A stretch of DNA of 43,912 nucleotides. Source: Nocardioidaceae bacterium. Lineage in GTDB: Bacteria; Actinomycetota; Actinomycetes; Propionibacteriales; Nocardioidaceae. The notes under the pieces were generated by a model, which searched no databases, was not told the origin of the DNA, and was given only the letters and a program-made list of their open reading frames with translations. The stretch is from positions 1 through 43,912 of the forward strand of contig JACCVZ010000006.1 of NCBI GenBank assembly GCA_013697905.1, read 5' to 3'. The translations under genes and the position numbers were made by a program. Shown one piece after another: positions 31,155 to 43,912 of the stretch (position 1 is its first letter; every line of letters starts with the position of its first letter).

Positions 31155-32366
31155 ATGAATCAGCCGAGCAGCACCGCGGCGGCATACCTCGACCATGCCG
31201 CCACCACGCCCATCTATCCCGAGGTGATCGTGGCGATGGCGCAGCAGCTCGCTCGGCTGGGCAACGCTTCCTCGCTGCACGGGTCGGGACGATCCGCGCG
31301 GCGGGTGGTCGAGGAGTCTCGGGAGACGATCGCCGCGTGCCTGAATGCCCGACCGTCGGAGGTCGTCTTCACGTCGGGCGGCACGGAGTCCGACAACCTC
31401 GCCGTCAAGGGGTTCTACTGGTCGCGGCACAAGGGCGACCCGAGGCGTACGCGGATCTTGTCGACGGCGATCGAGCACCACGCGGTCCTTGACCCTTTGC
31501 ACTGGCTGGGCGTCGAGCATGAAGCAGAGGTGGAGCTGCTGCCGGTCGACGCTGAGGGCCGGCTCGACCTCGAGGCGTTAGGCACAGCGATCGAGCGCGA
31601 CCCGGGCAGCGTCGCGCTGATCACCGTGATGTGGGCCAACAACGAAGTCGGTACGTTGCAGCCGATGGCTGAGGTGGCCGCGGTCGCTGCCGAGCACGGG
31701 ATCCCCGTTCACACCGATGCTGTGCAGGCGATGGGTCAGGTGCCGCTCGATTTCGCCGCCTCCGGGGTCGATGCGATGACCGTCACCGGTCACAAGATCG
31801 GCGGCCCGTTCGGGGTGGGTGCGCTGATGCTGCGACGCGAAGCCGAGCTCGAGGCACTCCTGCACGGTGGCGGGCAGGAGCGCGATGTGCGCTCGGGCAC
31901 CATCGACGCCCCGGCGATCGTCGGCTTCGCCTGCGCCGCCGAGCTTGCTGTGAAGGGTCAGCCGGAGCGCGCGCCGACACTCACCGCGCTTCGCGACGAG
32001 CTGGTCGCCGGCATTCTCGACGTCGTACCGGACGCGATCGTCAACGGCGCTCCCACAGCCGAGCGGTTGCCCGGCAACGCTCACCTGTCGTTTCCCGGCT
32101 GCGAAGGCGACTCGTTGCTCATGCTGCTCGATGCCCAGGGCATCGAGTGCTCGACCGGGTCGGCTTGCTCAGCCGGCGTACCCCAGGCGTCCCACGTGCT
32201 GCTCGCGATGGGCAAGGGCGAGTCTCTTGCGCGTGGATCACTGCGTTTCTCCCTCGGTCACACGTCGACCCGTGACGACGTGAGGCGGGTCGTGGAGGCG
32301 ATCGGTCCAGCCGTGCAACGCGCGCGCGCCGCCGCCGTCACGAGCGCTGCGGGGGCGCGCTCGTGA
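31155..32366 (+). CDS. Cysteine desulfurase (IscS/NifS-like)
   Basis: [76 protein letters not shown]. Confidence 0.96.
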   Translation: MNQPSSTAAAYLDHAATTPIYPEVIVAMAQQLARLGNASSLHGSGRSARRVVEESRETIAACLNARPSEVVFTSGGTESDNLAVKGFYWSRHKGDPRRTRILSTAIEHHAVLDPLHWLGVEHEAEVELLPVDAEGRLDLEALGTAIERDPGSVALITVMWANNEVGTLQPMAEVAAVAAEHGIPVHTDAVQAMGQVPLDFAASGVDAMTVTGHKIGGPFGVGALMLRREAELEALLHGGGQERDVRSGTIDAPAIVGFACAAELAVKGQPERAPTLTALRDELVAGILDVVPDAIVNGAPTAERLPGNAHLSFPGCEGDSLLMLLDAQGIECSTGSACSAGVPQASHVLLAMGKGESLARGSLRFSLGHTSTRDDVRRVVEAIGPAVQRARAAAVTSAAGARS

Positions 32367-33451
32367 AGGTGCTGGCTGCCATGTCGGGAGGAGTCGACTC
32401 GGCCGTCGCCGCAGCCCGGGCGCACGAGGCCGGACATGACGTCACGGGTATTCATCTGGCGCTGTCACGCAACCCAAAGTCGTATCGCAGCGGCGCACGC
32501 GGTTGTTGCACTATCGAGGACTCCAACGACGCCCGCCGTGCGGCCGACGTGATCGGCATCCCCTTCTACGTCTGGGATCTGAGCGACCGGTTTCACGAGG
32601 ACGTCGTGGAGGACTTCGTTGCGGAGTACGCCGAGGGACGCACTCCGAACCCGTGTCTGCGCTGTAATGAGAAGATCAAGTTCGCGGCCGTGCTGGATCG
32701 AGCTCGTGCGCTGGGCTTCGATGCGGTCGCGACCGGGCACTACGCGCAGCTGGAGACCGGCCCCGGCGGGTTGATCGAGATGCACCGCGCCGTCGACCAC
32801 GGCAAGGACCAGTCATACGTGCTCGGGGTGCTGACTCAGGAGCAGCTGGCGCATTCGCTCTTCCCCCTAGGCGGTTCGACCAAGGACATGGTGCGTGCCG
32901 AGGCCGATCGGCGTGGCCTGGCGGTGGCTCACAAGCCCGACAGCCATGACATCTGCTTCATCTCCGACGGTGACACCGCCGGCTGGCTTCGCGACCGGCT
33001 AGGCGCCGGTTCCGGCGAGATCGTCGACACGTCTGGCGAGGTGCTCGGCAGCCACGAGGGGACCTTTGGCTTCACGATCGGGCAGCGACGTGGGTTGCGC
33101 ATCGACAAGCCTGCGCCGGACGGCAAACCGCGTTACGTGCTGGACATCGAGCCCGTCTCCGGTCGAGTGACGGTCGGCGCCCGCGCCGACCTCGCGGTCG
33201 ACCACCTCACGGCGACCAAGCCGAGGTGGTGCGGGTCAGTGCCTATCGGTGAGATTGCGTGCACGGTGCAGCTACGCGCCCATGGTGATGAGCACCGCGC
33301 GGTGGCGCAGGTGGTGGGCAGCGAGGTCGAGATCGCACTGGTCGACGCCGCCAGCGGGATCGCGCCCGGCCAAGCAGCGGTGATCTACTCCGGCACGCGC
33401 GTCGTCGGCAGCGCCACGATCGCAGCCACGCGTCGCCTGACCGCCGTCTGA
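32363..33451 (+). CDS. mnmA: tRNA-specific 2-thiouridylase
   Basis: [70 protein letters not shown]; 4-bp overlap with the upstream gene. Confidence 0.97.
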   Translation: MKVLAAMSGGVDSAVAAARAHEAGHDVTGIHLALSRNPKSYRSGARGCCTIEDSNDARRAADVIGIPFYVWDLSDRFHEDVVEDFVAEYAEGRTPNPCLRCNEKIKFAAVLDRARALGFDAVATGHYAQLETGPGGLIEMHRAVDHGKDQSYVLGVLTQEQLAHSLFPLGGSTKDMVRAEADRRGLAVAHKPDSHDICFISDGDTAGWLRDRLGAGSGEIVDTSGEVLGSHEGTFGFTIGQRRGLRIDKPAPDGKPRYVLDIEPVSGRVTVGARADLAVDHLTATKPRWCGSVPIGEIACTVQLRAHGDEHRAVAQVVGSEVEIALVDAASGIAPGQAAVIYSGTRVVGSATIAATRRLTAV

Positions 33452-33464
33452 CCTGGCCTCTGCC

Positions 33465-33540
33465 GCCGTGCGCCGGAAGACGTACGGCGCTTTCCCGGGC
33501 CCGAGCGTTCGTGTACCGACATGTGTCGGAAGATGAGTGA
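33465..33540. repeat. Intergenic paired-motif repeat, copy B
   Basis: GCGCCGGAAGACGTACG ... CGTGTACCGACATGTGTCGGAAGATGAG; same spacing (41-42 bp, CGGAAGA to CCGAC) as copy A. Confidence 0.55.
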
Positions 33541-33620
33541 GGTCAGCCAACGGCTAGGGCAGGGCCGGCTGTTGGAAGACGTGCGCCGGCCACGGCGACG
33601 GCGCGCACTAAGGTCGCGAC

Positions 33621-34628
33621 ATGACGAACCGTGCGACCGGCGTCGGGTCGATGCCGGGTGAGGACTTCGCCCAGAGCGTGCAGATCGTGCTCGGGGAGGT
33701 GGGGGCGCTCCCGCACGTGCCGGAGCTGCCCGCCCGCGGAGCGACGGCGATGATGACCGGCCGCACCCTTGCCCTCGTCACCGAGCTCGGGGTCGACCTG
33801 CAGCCGGCCGGGTGGCGGCTCACGGATGCCCCTGGACTCGACCACCGCCGGGCGGTGTCCCTGCTTGCGCAGGACCTCGACGCGGTGGAGGAGCTCAGCG
33901 CAGGTGGCCACGGAGCGTTCAAGGTGCAGGTGGCCGGACCATGGACGCTGGCCGCCACGGTCGAGCGGCCCCGCGGCGACAAGGTGCTGGCCGACTACGG
34001 TGCCCGTCGCGATCTGGCACAGGCACTCGCCCAAGGAGTGAAAGCCCACGTCCGTGACGTGCGCCGGCGGACTGGCAGCGACGAGATCTTCGTGCAGATC
34101 GACGAACCAGGGCTCCCCGCTGTGCTCGCCGGCTCGATCCCAACCGCCAGCGGCTTCCATCGGCACCGGTCGGTGACGCCTGCCGACGCCGCTGCCGCGC
34201 TGGAGTGGGTCGTCGGCGCTGCGCTGGCCGCCGACGCCGTACCGGTGATCCACTGCTGTGCGGGGGGCCTGCCGTGGGCTGTGCTTCGAGAGACTCAGTT
34301 GCAGGGGGTGTCGTTCGACCTCGCAACGATGACACCTGCCGACTTCGACGAAGTGGCGGAGTGGGTCGAGTCCGGGCGACAGGTCTGGCCGGGCGTCGTC
34401 CCGACTGTCGAACCCGATGATTGGCCGACGGGGGCAGACCTGACGAGGCGGTTGCTGGCGTGGTGGGGCGATCTCGGCTACAGCAACGTCGAGACGCTGC
34501 CCCCGACTACTGTGACGCCGGCGTGTGGGTTGGCGGGGGCATCGCCACGATGGGCCCGACGAGCACTCGAGCTGGCCGCCATGGTCGCCCAGAACCTGTC
34601 GGAGGAGCAGGGCAAGATAGGCGCATGA
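33621..34628 (+). CDS. Short MetE C-terminal-domain-like (cobalamin-independent methionine synthase fold) protein
   Basis: IDEPGLPAVLAGSIPTASGF; VIHCCAGGLPWAVLRE (HxC ligand pair); SNVETLPPTTVTPACGLAGA (distal Cys); lacks the MetE N-terminal domain. Confidence 0.85.
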   Translation: MTNRATGVGSMPGEDFAQSVQIVLGEVGALPHVPELPARGATAMMTGRTLALVTELGVDLQPAGWRLTDAPGLDHRRAVSLLAQDLDAVEELSAGGHGAFKVQVAGPWTLAATVERPRGDKVLADYGARRDLAQALAQGVKAHVRDVRRRTGSDEIFVQIDEPGLPAVLAGSIPTASGFHRHRSVTPADAAAALEWVVGAALAADAVPVIHCCAGGLPWAVLRETQLQGVSFDLATMTPADFDEVAEWVESGRQVWPGVVPTVEPDDWPTGADLTRRLLAWWGDLGYSNVETLPPTTVTPACGLAGASPRWARRALELAAMVAQNLSEEQGKIGA

Positions 34629-34663
34629 AGGGCAAGCCGTCCGCACGGGACTGGGCACGGTAG

Positions 34664-37049
<2,386 letters not shown>

Positions 37050-37056
<7 letters not shown>

Positions 37057-38543
37057 CAGGAGTAGCCGCCCTCCGGAAGCCCGGCCTCCTCCTCGAACCG
37101 GTTGTGACACCCGTCGGTGCCCTCGCGCAGGTACTCGTAGATGAAGCGGGCGTAGCCGAGCGCCGCCCACTGCTCGGAGTGGATGCGTTCATGACCGAGA
37201 AGCTGGGTGAGCTCGACGTCGTTCAGCTCTCCCTCCGTGACAATGTCACGCAGGCGTTGCTGGGGGTCGTCGTTGGAGCCTTGCGTCACAAAGATCTCAC
37301 CCCACGTCGTGCCGCCCTTCGCCGAGAACAGGTCGGTGATGTTGGGGATGCCGATGCTGCTGGGTCCAGGTGCCGCCATCAAGGTGCCCTCGGGTGTCGC
37401 GATGAGGGCACCACCGTTGTTGGCCACGAGCTCGGCGTCGCTGTCGAACCAGAGCGGGCCGTCGTAGCTCCAGTCGTTCCCGTCGCGACGACCGTCCGAC
37501 AGGCTCGGCTGGCGACCGTTCATCAGCTCGGTCAGCCGAGCGACGTCGCGGGCGTCGTGGGAGCCGTCGAGCAGGAAGAACGGGCGGCCGTCCTCGCCCC
37601 GGACGATCTCGAGGCCTTCGAGCTTGTCGAACGTACCGGCCGTGACGCCCTCCTGCTGGGCGCGGCTGACGACGTCGGAGGGACCCATGCCGGTCAGCAG
37701 GGTCCACCAGATCCATTCGCGATACAGGTCGTTGGTGTCGCCGTCGAGCGTGCCTGCGTCGCGCAGAGCCTGCTCGTAGCCGTCGAGCATGGTGGCCAAG
37801 CTGGCGTCATCGAGCTTCGTGAGCATCTGGTTGTACTCGGCAACCGAGAACTGGTCGGGGTGGGCGAACAGGTACACCACGAGCTCGCGTCCGACCGACG
37901 GCGGCAGCGGGAGATCCTCGAGTCCGCCCGACGGGTAGACCAGCACGGCGTACGGCGGCAGCGCGCCGGCTTGCCACAGTGTCCGGACGTCGCTGTTGTT
38001 CGGGCCGCGCTCGAGCATCTGCCCGATCTCGCTGGCGCTGTCGTCCAGCTCCTTGTCGAGCCGCGCGTACTCGGCACGCAAGGTTCCCAGCAACGCGTTG
38101 CGGGCGGCGGCGTAGTCGTTGAGGTAGTCGTCGTGGGCACGCTGCCTGTCTGCCGCGGTGGCGCCTGGCTCGGTCGGGGGGCTCGGTACGCCGAAGCCGT
38201 CGTAGGAGGCGATCGTGTAAGCGCTGTTGAGCTTGAGCACCGAGCGGGGATCGGAGCTGTCGATGTTGAAGACGGCGATGGCAGTGCCGAAGTACTCCAG
38301 ACAAGCGGCGGCGAACTCGGCGGTCTGATTGATCGCGGAGCCAGTCGACACCGTGTCGGTAGGTGCGTTGGCGACGGAGTCCTCGAGCTGCCCTTCGACG
38401 GCTTCGACGGCGACCCGGTGAGCGGACTCGACCTGCGACACCAGATCGTGGACGCGTGAGACCCGGTGGCGGGTGTCGTCCGCGACCGCCTTCACCTGGG
38501 CGGTTGTCACCGGGTAGTACTCGAAGATCTGGTACTCGTGCAC
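37050..38543 (-). CDS. T7SS-effector-like protein with C-terminal zincin (HExxH) domain
   Basis: Helical N-terminus YYPVTTAQVKAVADDTRHRVSRVHDLVSQVESAHRVAVEAVEGQL; C-terminal QLLGHERIHSEQWAALGYARFIYEYLREGTDGCHNRFEEEAGLPEGGY (HERIH at 37179-37193); GTG start with GGAGG SD. Confidence 0.72.
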
Positions 38544-38683
38544 AGGGTTCCTCCACCAGGCCGCGGACGTCGCCCGCGATCGGCCGAGCCTAACGAGGCA
38601 GTGGGTCACCGAGGCGAGCGCGCCCCAGGCACTGGCTGGACGGCGATGCCGAGGACGACGCCCGGCACTCTAAGATCGTGGTC

Positions 38684-38995
38684 ATGCCAGACCCTCGACC
38701 GGCGATCACCCGCGACGACGTCGCGCACCTCGCGCAGCTGGCACGCATCGAGCTCACCGCCGCTGAGCTCGACCACCTTGCCCCCCAGCTGGCGGTCATC
38801 GTCGAGTCTGTCGCCGCGGTGAGCGCGGTGGCAGCGCAGGATGTGCCCCCGTCGTCCCACGCCCTGCCGCTGCAGAACGTGTTTCGTCGCGACGAGGTCC
38901 GTCCGAGCCTGTCCCCGCAGGAAGCCCTCGCGGGCGCGCCCGAGTCCGAGCAGCAGCGGTTCGCCGTACCGCGGATTCTCGGGGAGGAGGCGTGA
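38684..38995 (+). CDS. gatC: Aspartyl/glutamyl-tRNA amidotransferase subunit C
   Basis: [39 protein letters not shown]; followed by gatA and gatB. Confidence 0.95.
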   Translation: MPDPRPAITRDDVAHLAQLARIELTAAELDHLAPQLAVIVESVAAVSAVAAQDVPPSSHALPLQNVFRRDEVRPSLSPQEALAGAPESEQQRFAVPRILGEEA

Positions 38996-40503
38996 CCGAC
39001 CTCGCCCGGTTGAGCGCCGCCGACCTCGCGGCGGCCCTTACCGCCGGCGAGACCAGCTCTGTCGAGGTCACCCAGGCGCAGCTGGACCGGATCCACGCGG
39101 TCGACGGCGCCGTTCACGCCTTCCTGCACGTCGACGACGAGGGAGCGCTGGCGCAGGCCAAGGCTGCCGACGAGCGCCGAACCGCAGGCACGGACGTATC
39201 CGAGCTGCTTGGCGTCCCGATCGCCGTCAAGGACATCGCCACCACGAAGGGGTTGCCGACCACTGCGGGCTCGAAGATCCTGGAAGGCTGGATCCCGCCG
39301 TATGACGCCACGCTCGTCGCGCGGCTGCGGGCGGCCGGGCTGCCGATCCTCGGCAAGACCAACATGGACGAGTTCGCGATGGGTAGCTCGACCGAGCACT
39401 CGGCGTACGGACCCAGCCACAACCCCTGGGACCTCGACCGCATCCCCGGTGGTTCGGGCGGTGGCTCATCGGCGGCGGTCGCGGCATTCGAGACACCGCT
39501 GGCGATCGGCACCGATACCGGGGGCTCGATCAGGCAGCCCGGGGCTGTTACCGGGACGGTCGGAGTGAAACCGACGTACGGCGGCGTCTCCCGCTACGGC
39601 CTGGTCGCCCTCGCGAGCAGCCTCGACCAGGCCGGCCCCGTGACTCGGACCGTTCTCGACGCGGCGCTGCTGCACGACGTGATCGGCGGTCACGACCCGT
39701 TGGACTCGACCAGCATCGACCGGCAGTGGCCGTCGATGGCCGCGGCGGCCAGGGCCGCTGACATCACGGGTCTCAGGGTCGGCGTCGTTAAGGAGCTGGG
39801 TGGGGAGGGTTACCAGGCCGGCGTCCGCAGGCGCTTCGACGAGTCCGTGCAGCTGCTCGTCGAGGCAGGAGCCGAGGTCGTCGAGGTGTCATGTCCGCAC
39901 TTCGAGCTCGCATTTGCGGCGTACTACCTGATCCTGCCGAGCGAGGCGAGCAGCAACCTGGCCAAGTTCGACGCCATGCGTTATGGTCTGCGGGTCGCGC
40001 CGGCGGGTGTCGCGGCCCCGAGTGCGGAGCAGGTGATGGCGGCCACCCGGCAGGCCGGCTTCGGCGACGAGGTCAAGCGTCGGATCATCCTCGGCACGTT
40101 CGCGCTGTCGAGCGGTTACTACGACGCCTACTACGGCTCGGCGCAAAAGGTCCGCACACTCATCCAGCGTGACTTCTCCGCCGCCTTCGAAAAGGTCGAC
40201 GTGCTCGTCTCCCCGACAGCGCCGACCACGGCCTTTCGCCTCGGCGAGAAGGTCGACGACCCGATCGCGATGTACCTCAATGACATCGCCACCATCCCCG
40301 CCAACCTGGCTGGCGTACCCGGCATGTCACTGCCCAGCGGGCTCGCCGACGAGAACGAGCTGCCGACCGGCTTCCAGATCCTGGCCCCTGCGCTCGAGGA
40401 CCACAGGCTCTATACCGTGGGATCAGCCCTCGAGGCAATGCTCGTGGAGCGCTGGGGTGGCCCGCTCCTTGACCGCGCTCCCGCACTCGAGGTGTCCGGA
40501 TGA
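38992..40503 (+). CDS. gatA: Aspartyl/glutamyl-tRNA amidotransferase subunit A
   Basis: [63 protein letters not shown] (amidase signature); GTGA overlap with gatC. Confidence 0.97.
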   Translation: MTDLARLSAADLAAALTAGETSSVEVTQAQLDRIHAVDGAVHAFLHVDDEGALAQAKAADERRTAGTDVSELLGVPIAVKDIATTKGLPTTAGSKILEGWIPPYDATLVARLRAAGLPILGKTNMDEFAMGSSTEHSAYGPSHNPWDLDRIPGGSGGGSSAAVAAFETPLAIGTDTGGSIRQPGAVTGTVGVKPTYGGVSRYGLVALASSLDQAGPVTRTVLDAALLHDVIGGHDPLDSTSIDRQWPSMAAAARAADITGLRVGVVKELGGEGYQAGVRRRFDESVQLLVEAGAEVVEVSCPHFELAFAAYYLILPSEASSNLAKFDAMRYGLRVAPAGVAAPSAEQVMAATRQAGFGDEVKRRIILGTFALSSGYYDAYYGSAQKVRTLIQRDFSAAFEKVDVLVSPTAPTTAFRLGEKVDDPIAMYLNDIATIPANLAGVPGMSLPSGLADENELPTGFQILAPALEDHRLYTVGSALEAMLVERWGGPLLDRAPALEVSG

Positions 40504-42005
40504 CCGCGACCGCCAGTCCCGCGCTCGTCGCCTTCGACGACGCGATCGCTCGCTTCGATCCCGTCCTGGGTCTAGAGGTGCACGTCGAGCTCAACACGGC
40601 CTCGAAGATGTTCTGCGGATGTGCCGCCGTGTTCGGGGCAGAGCCCAACACCCAGACATGTCCGGTGTGCCTCGGCCTGCCAGGCGCGCTGCCGGTGGTC
40701 AACGAGACTGCGGTGGAGTCGGCGATCCGGATCGGGCTGGCTCTGAACTGTGAGATCGCGACGTGGTGCCGCTTCGCGCGAAAAAACTACTTCTACCCCG
40801 ACATGCCGAAGAACTTTCAGACCTCGCAGTACGACGAGCCGATCGCATTCAACGGCTACACCGAAATCGACGTCGACGGGGAGGTCTTCCGCGTCGAGAT
40901 CGAGCGGGCGCACATGGAGGAGGACACCGGCAAGTCGCTGCACGTTGGCGGTGCGACGGGGCGCATCCACGGCGCCTCGCACTCGCTGGTCGACTACAAC
41001 CGTGCCGGGATCCCGCTCATCGAGGTGGTGACGAAGCCGATCGAGGGAGCCGGGAAGCTCGCGCCGGTGGTCGCCCGTGCGTACGTCGCGCATCTGCGAG
41101 TTCTGCTCAGCGGTCTCGGCGTCTCCGACGTCCGGATGGACCAGGGGTCGCTGCGCTGCGACGTGAACCTGTCGCTGCGGGCCTCGGCCGACGCGCCGTA
41201 CGGGACCCGCAGCGAGACCAAGAACCTGAACTCGCTGCGGTCCGTCGAGCGGGCGGTCCGCTACGAGGTGTCACGGCAGGCCGCGCTGCTCGATTCCGGC
41301 GAACGAGTAGTGCAGGAAACTCGCCACTGGCACGAGGACACCGGCATCACCACCGCGGGCCGCGAGAAGTCGGACGCCGAGGACTACCGCTACTTCCCCG
41401 AGCCCGATCTGGTGCCGATCGCGCCGGACCGGGCCTGGGTCGCGCAGTTGCAGGCGACACTGCCCGAGCCCCTGGCCGAACGGCGGACGCGGTTGCAAAC
41501 GGTGTGGGAGTTCAGCGACCTGGAGATGCGTGACGTGCTCGGCGCGGGCGCGATGCTACTGATCGAACAGACGGTCGCCGCGGGCGCCAGTCCCACCGCA
41601 GCCAAGAAGTGGTGGCTGTCAGAGCTGGCTCGGCGGGCGAACGACGCCGGCACGACGCTCGAGGAGTTGTCGATCACGCCGGCGCAAGTGGCCGGGGTCC
41701 AGGCCCTGGTCGACACCGGCCGCGTCAACGACAAGCTCGCTCGTGAGGTCCTCGAGGGCGTCCTCGCAGGCGAAGGCGAGCCGGCCGACGTCGTGTCGGC
41801 ACGGGGGCTCGAGGTGGTGTCCGACGACGGCGCCCTGACGGCGGCCGTCGACCGCGCCATCGCCCACAACCCTGAGGTGGCGGCGAAGATCCGCGACGGC
41901 AAGGCGGCAGCTGCCGGGGCACTCATCGGTGCGGTGATGAAGGAGTTGCGCGGGCAGGCCGACGCTGCGCGCGTGCGCGAGCTCATCGTCGAGAAGCTCG
42001 GTTGA
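40500..42005 (+). CDS. gatB: Aspartyl/glutamyl-tRNA amidotransferase subunit B
   Basis: [74 protein letters not shown] overlap with gatA. Confidence 0.97.
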   Translation: MTATASPALVAFDDAIARFDPVLGLEVHVELNTASKMFCGCAAVFGAEPNTQTCPVCLGLPGALPVVNETAVESAIRIGLALNCEIATWCRFARKNYFYPDMPKNFQTSQYDEPIAFNGYTEIDVDGEVFRVEIERAHMEEDTGKSLHVGGATGRIHGASHSLVDYNRAGIPLIEVVTKPIEGAGKLAPVVARAYVAHLRVLLSGLGVSDVRMDQGSLRCDVNLSLRASADAPYGTRSETKNLNSLRSVERAVRYEVSRQAALLDSGERVVQETRHWHEDTGITTAGREKSDAEDYRYFPEPDLVPIAPDRAWVAQLQATLPEPLAERRTRLQTVWEFSDLEMRDVLGAGAMLLIEQTVAAGASPTAAKKWWLSELARRANDAGTTLEELSITPAQVAGVQALVDTGRVNDKLAREVLEGVLAGEGEPADVVSARGLEVVSDDGALTAAVDRAIAHNPEVAAKIRDGKAAAAGALIGAVMKELRGQADAARVRELIVEKLG

Positions 42006-42011
42006 CCACGT

Positions 42012-42080
42012 CCCCTTCCCGATTCGTCCGACTGGCCCGAGCGCAATGTCTCCGCTGCTGGTCGAACGAATCGAGAGAGC
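42012..42080. repeat. Dispersed inverted-repeat element, copy 2 (arms 42020-42031 / 42062-42073)
   Basis: CGATTCGTCCGAC ... GTCGAACGAATCGAGAGAGCGGGCGG in a convergent junction; related copy at 5738-5815. Confidence 0.6.
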
Positions 42081-42101
42081 GGGCGGGCGCGGCCGTTGGG
42101 G

Positions 42102-43259
42102 TCAGGGCAGGGTGACGCGAAAGATCCGGTCGTCGGTCGGGGCGGGGTCACCGCGACCGTCGCGGTTGCTGGTGCCGAGCCACAGGGAACCGTCCGGAGC
42201 GGCCACGACGGTACGCAGCCGTCCGTAGGCTCCGACGAAGTGCGGAACCGGTCGCCCCAGCGTTCCGTCGGCCTTGATCGCTACCTGCCACAGGCGCTCT
42301 CCGCGCAGGCTGGCCACCCACAGCGACCCGTCTGCGAACGCGACACTCGACGGCGACGCCTCGTCGGGGCTCCACTGCACCTGGGGATCGACGTAACCTT
42401 CGAGGTTGGAGTCACCCTCGGCGAGCGGCCAGCCGTAGTTGTTTCCGGGCTCGATCCGGTTCACCTCGTCCCAGACCTGCGACCCGAACTCGCTGGCCCA
42501 CAGCCGGTTGGCGTCATCGAAGGCGAGACCCTGCACGTTGCGGTGGCCCTTGGTCCACACCGGCGAGCTCGTGTCGGGGTTTCCGGGTGCCGGGTCGCCC
42601 TCGGTAGTGATTCGCAAGATCTTGCCGCCGAGCGAGTCGTCGTCTTGGGCGAGGTCGTCGTCGCCGGTCTCGCCGGTGGAGACGTAGAGGAAGCCGTCCG
42701 GCCCGAACGCAAGCCGACCCCCGTCATGGATGTCGCCGTTCGGGATGCCGGTCAGGATCGGCGTGATGTCGGAGATCGAGCTGCCGTCGAACCTCATCGA
42801 CAACACCCGGTTGTCGTGTGCCGTGGTGACATAGACGAACACCCGCTGGTCGGTTGCGAAGTCGGGCGACACTGCCAGTCCCAGAAGGCCGCCCTCTGAG
42901 GACGGTGCGGTCTCGTCGATCGTGCCGACCTTGCACACGCTCGCGCCGTCGATCAGGGAGATCGTCCCGCGGTCCCGTTGGGTCACCAGGGCAGTGCCGT
43001 CGGGAAGGAAGCCCAGCCCCCACGGCGCTTCGAGGTCAGTTGCGATGGTGTCGGCCACCCGGACCGGGTCGTTCTGATCGATGGTCTGCGTGTCCTCGGT
43101 GGTGGTCTCGGTAACGGTAACGGTGCCGGGGTCGCTGGGGCGTTCGTCCTCGCTCTGCCGTTCGGGACCGGTACATGAAGTCAGGCCGCAGGCCAGCAGG
43201 GCCGCGCAGGCGAGCGTGGTGCTGCGGGCCAGCCGTGGTTGCAGGCTCATGGGTTCCAT
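42102..43259 (-). CDS. PQQ-dependent aldose/glucose-sorbosone-type dehydrogenase lipoprotein
   Basis: Lipobox-like LACGLTSC; LEAPWGLGFLPDGTALVTQRDRG, EGGLLGLAVSPDF, HDGGRLAFGPDGFLYVSTGETGD, GHRNVQGLAFD, NNYGWPLAEG. Confidence 0.93.
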   Translation of the reverse strand: MEPMSLQPRLARSTTLACAALLACGLTSCTGPERQSEDERPSDPGTVTVTETTTEDTQTIDQNDPVRVADTIATDLEAPWGLGFLPDGTALVTQRDRGTISLIDGASVCKVGTIDETAPSSEGGLLGLAVSPDFATDQRVFVYVTTAHDNRVLSMRFDGSSISDITPILTGIPNGDIHDGGRLAFGPDGFLYVSTGETGDDDLAQDDDSLGGKILRITTEGDPAPGNPDTSSPVWTKGHRNVQGLAFDDANRLWASEFGSQVWDEVNRIEPGNNYGWPLAEGDSNLEGYVDPQVQWSPDEASPSSVAFADGSLWVASLRGERLWQVAIKADGTLGRPVPHFVGAYGRLRTVVAAPDGSLWLGTSNRDGRGDPAPTDDRIFRVTLP

Positions 43260-43399
43260 GGTGGCAGAGCGAACCAGCGTCCCCGGCCGAAGAGTCATGA
43301 AGCGGCGGGGTTGGATGCGGCCGAGCCGGGCCGGCTGGGCACGGCTTCCCGCGGCTCCCGGCGCGACCCCGCCGCCGCGCGGCCGTTAGGGTCGCGCGG

Positions 43400-43912
43400 G
43401 TGAGGGTTCTCGTGCCGTTCTCCCCGGATCACCTCGACGTGCCGGACGGCTTTGATGTCGAGTACGCCGACGCGACCGAGCAGTGGCCTACATCGGCTGA
43501 CGGGTGCGAGTTCTACGTCCCGTCCTACCGCTTCACCACGCGAGTCCTCGAGGTGATGGCTCAGATGCCCGCGCTTTCCGTGGTGCAGCTGCTCACCGCC
43601 GGCTACGAGCACGTGCTGCCTCATCTTCCCGACGGCGTGACGCTGTGCAATGGCGCGGGCATCCATGATGCGGCCACGTCGGAGCTCGCCGTCGGCCTGA
43701 TGATCAGCGCTCAGCGCCGGCTCGCCGAGCTCGCCCGGCTGCAGGCCGAACACCGCTGGGACCAGCAGATGTCGTCTTCACTGGCCGACCGGCGGGTGCT
43801 GGTGATCGGTGCCGGAAACATCGGTCGCGCGCTCCAGCGTCGGTTGGTCGGTTTCGAGTGCGACGTCACCTTGGTGGCACGCACCGCTCGTGAAGGCATC
43901 CGTGCCTTCGGC
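43400..43912 (+). CDS. D-2-hydroxyacid dehydrogenase, 3'-truncated by the window end
   Basis: Open frame from GTG 43400 to the edge (missing from the ORF track): VRVLVPFSPDHLDVPDGFDVEYADA...TSELAVGLMISAQRRL...RRVLVIGAGNIGRALQRRL (NAD-binding GxGxxG). Confidence 0.85.
   Translation, partial: MRVLVPFSPDHLDVPDGFDVEYADATEQWPTSADGCEFYVPSYRFTTRVLEVMAQMPALSVVQLLTAGYEHVLPHLPDGVTLCNGAGIHDAATSELAVGLMISAQRRLAELARLQAEHRWDQQMSSSLADRRVLVIGAGNIGRALQRRLVGFECDVTLVARTAREGIRAFG

Overview
High-GC actinobacterial chromosomal segment (probably Nocardioidaceae/Propionibacteriales-like; the taxon is an inference). The ORFs give about 32 credible genes. In order: (i) a damaged ABC transporter locus: an ATPase cut off just after Walker A and joined to a large FtsX-type permease that carries a downstream frameshift; (ii) MarR regulator, an intergenic repeat cluster, a perfect 20-bp palindrome, and a stand-alone acyl-CoA mutase large subunit (IcmA-like); (iii) GNAT-NUDIX fusion, CnoX/YbbN-like thioredoxin-fold protein without CxxC, a membrane protein plus lipoprotein pair; (iv) a complete GlgE-pathway cluster (glgB, mak, treS, glgE, divergent glgP, then glgX), with a three-gene translationally coupled T7SS/WXG-like module between glgP and glgX; (v) enoyl-CoA hydratase, DxDxDG membrane protein, etfB-etfA; (vi) a divergent ABC-F / nucleotidyltransferase pair resembling resistance genes; (vii) the conserved actinobacterial order iscS-like, mnmA, short MetE-like, ligA, gatC-gatA-gatB, with a T7SS-like protein carrying a C-terminal HExxH (HERIH) zincin motif between ligA and gatC; (viii) PQQ-type sugar dehydrogenase lipoprotein and a truncated D-2-hydroxyacid dehydrogenase at the right edge. 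The best candidates for something undescribed are the coupled T7SS-like trio inside the glycogen cluster, the HERIH zincin effector-like protein, two families of dispersed intergenic repeats (one with both copies in convergent junctions), and a possible leader/attenuator upstream of the ABC-F gene. No rRNA, tRNA, CRISPR array or transposase was recognised. All homology calls come from reading motifs by eye; no database search was run.
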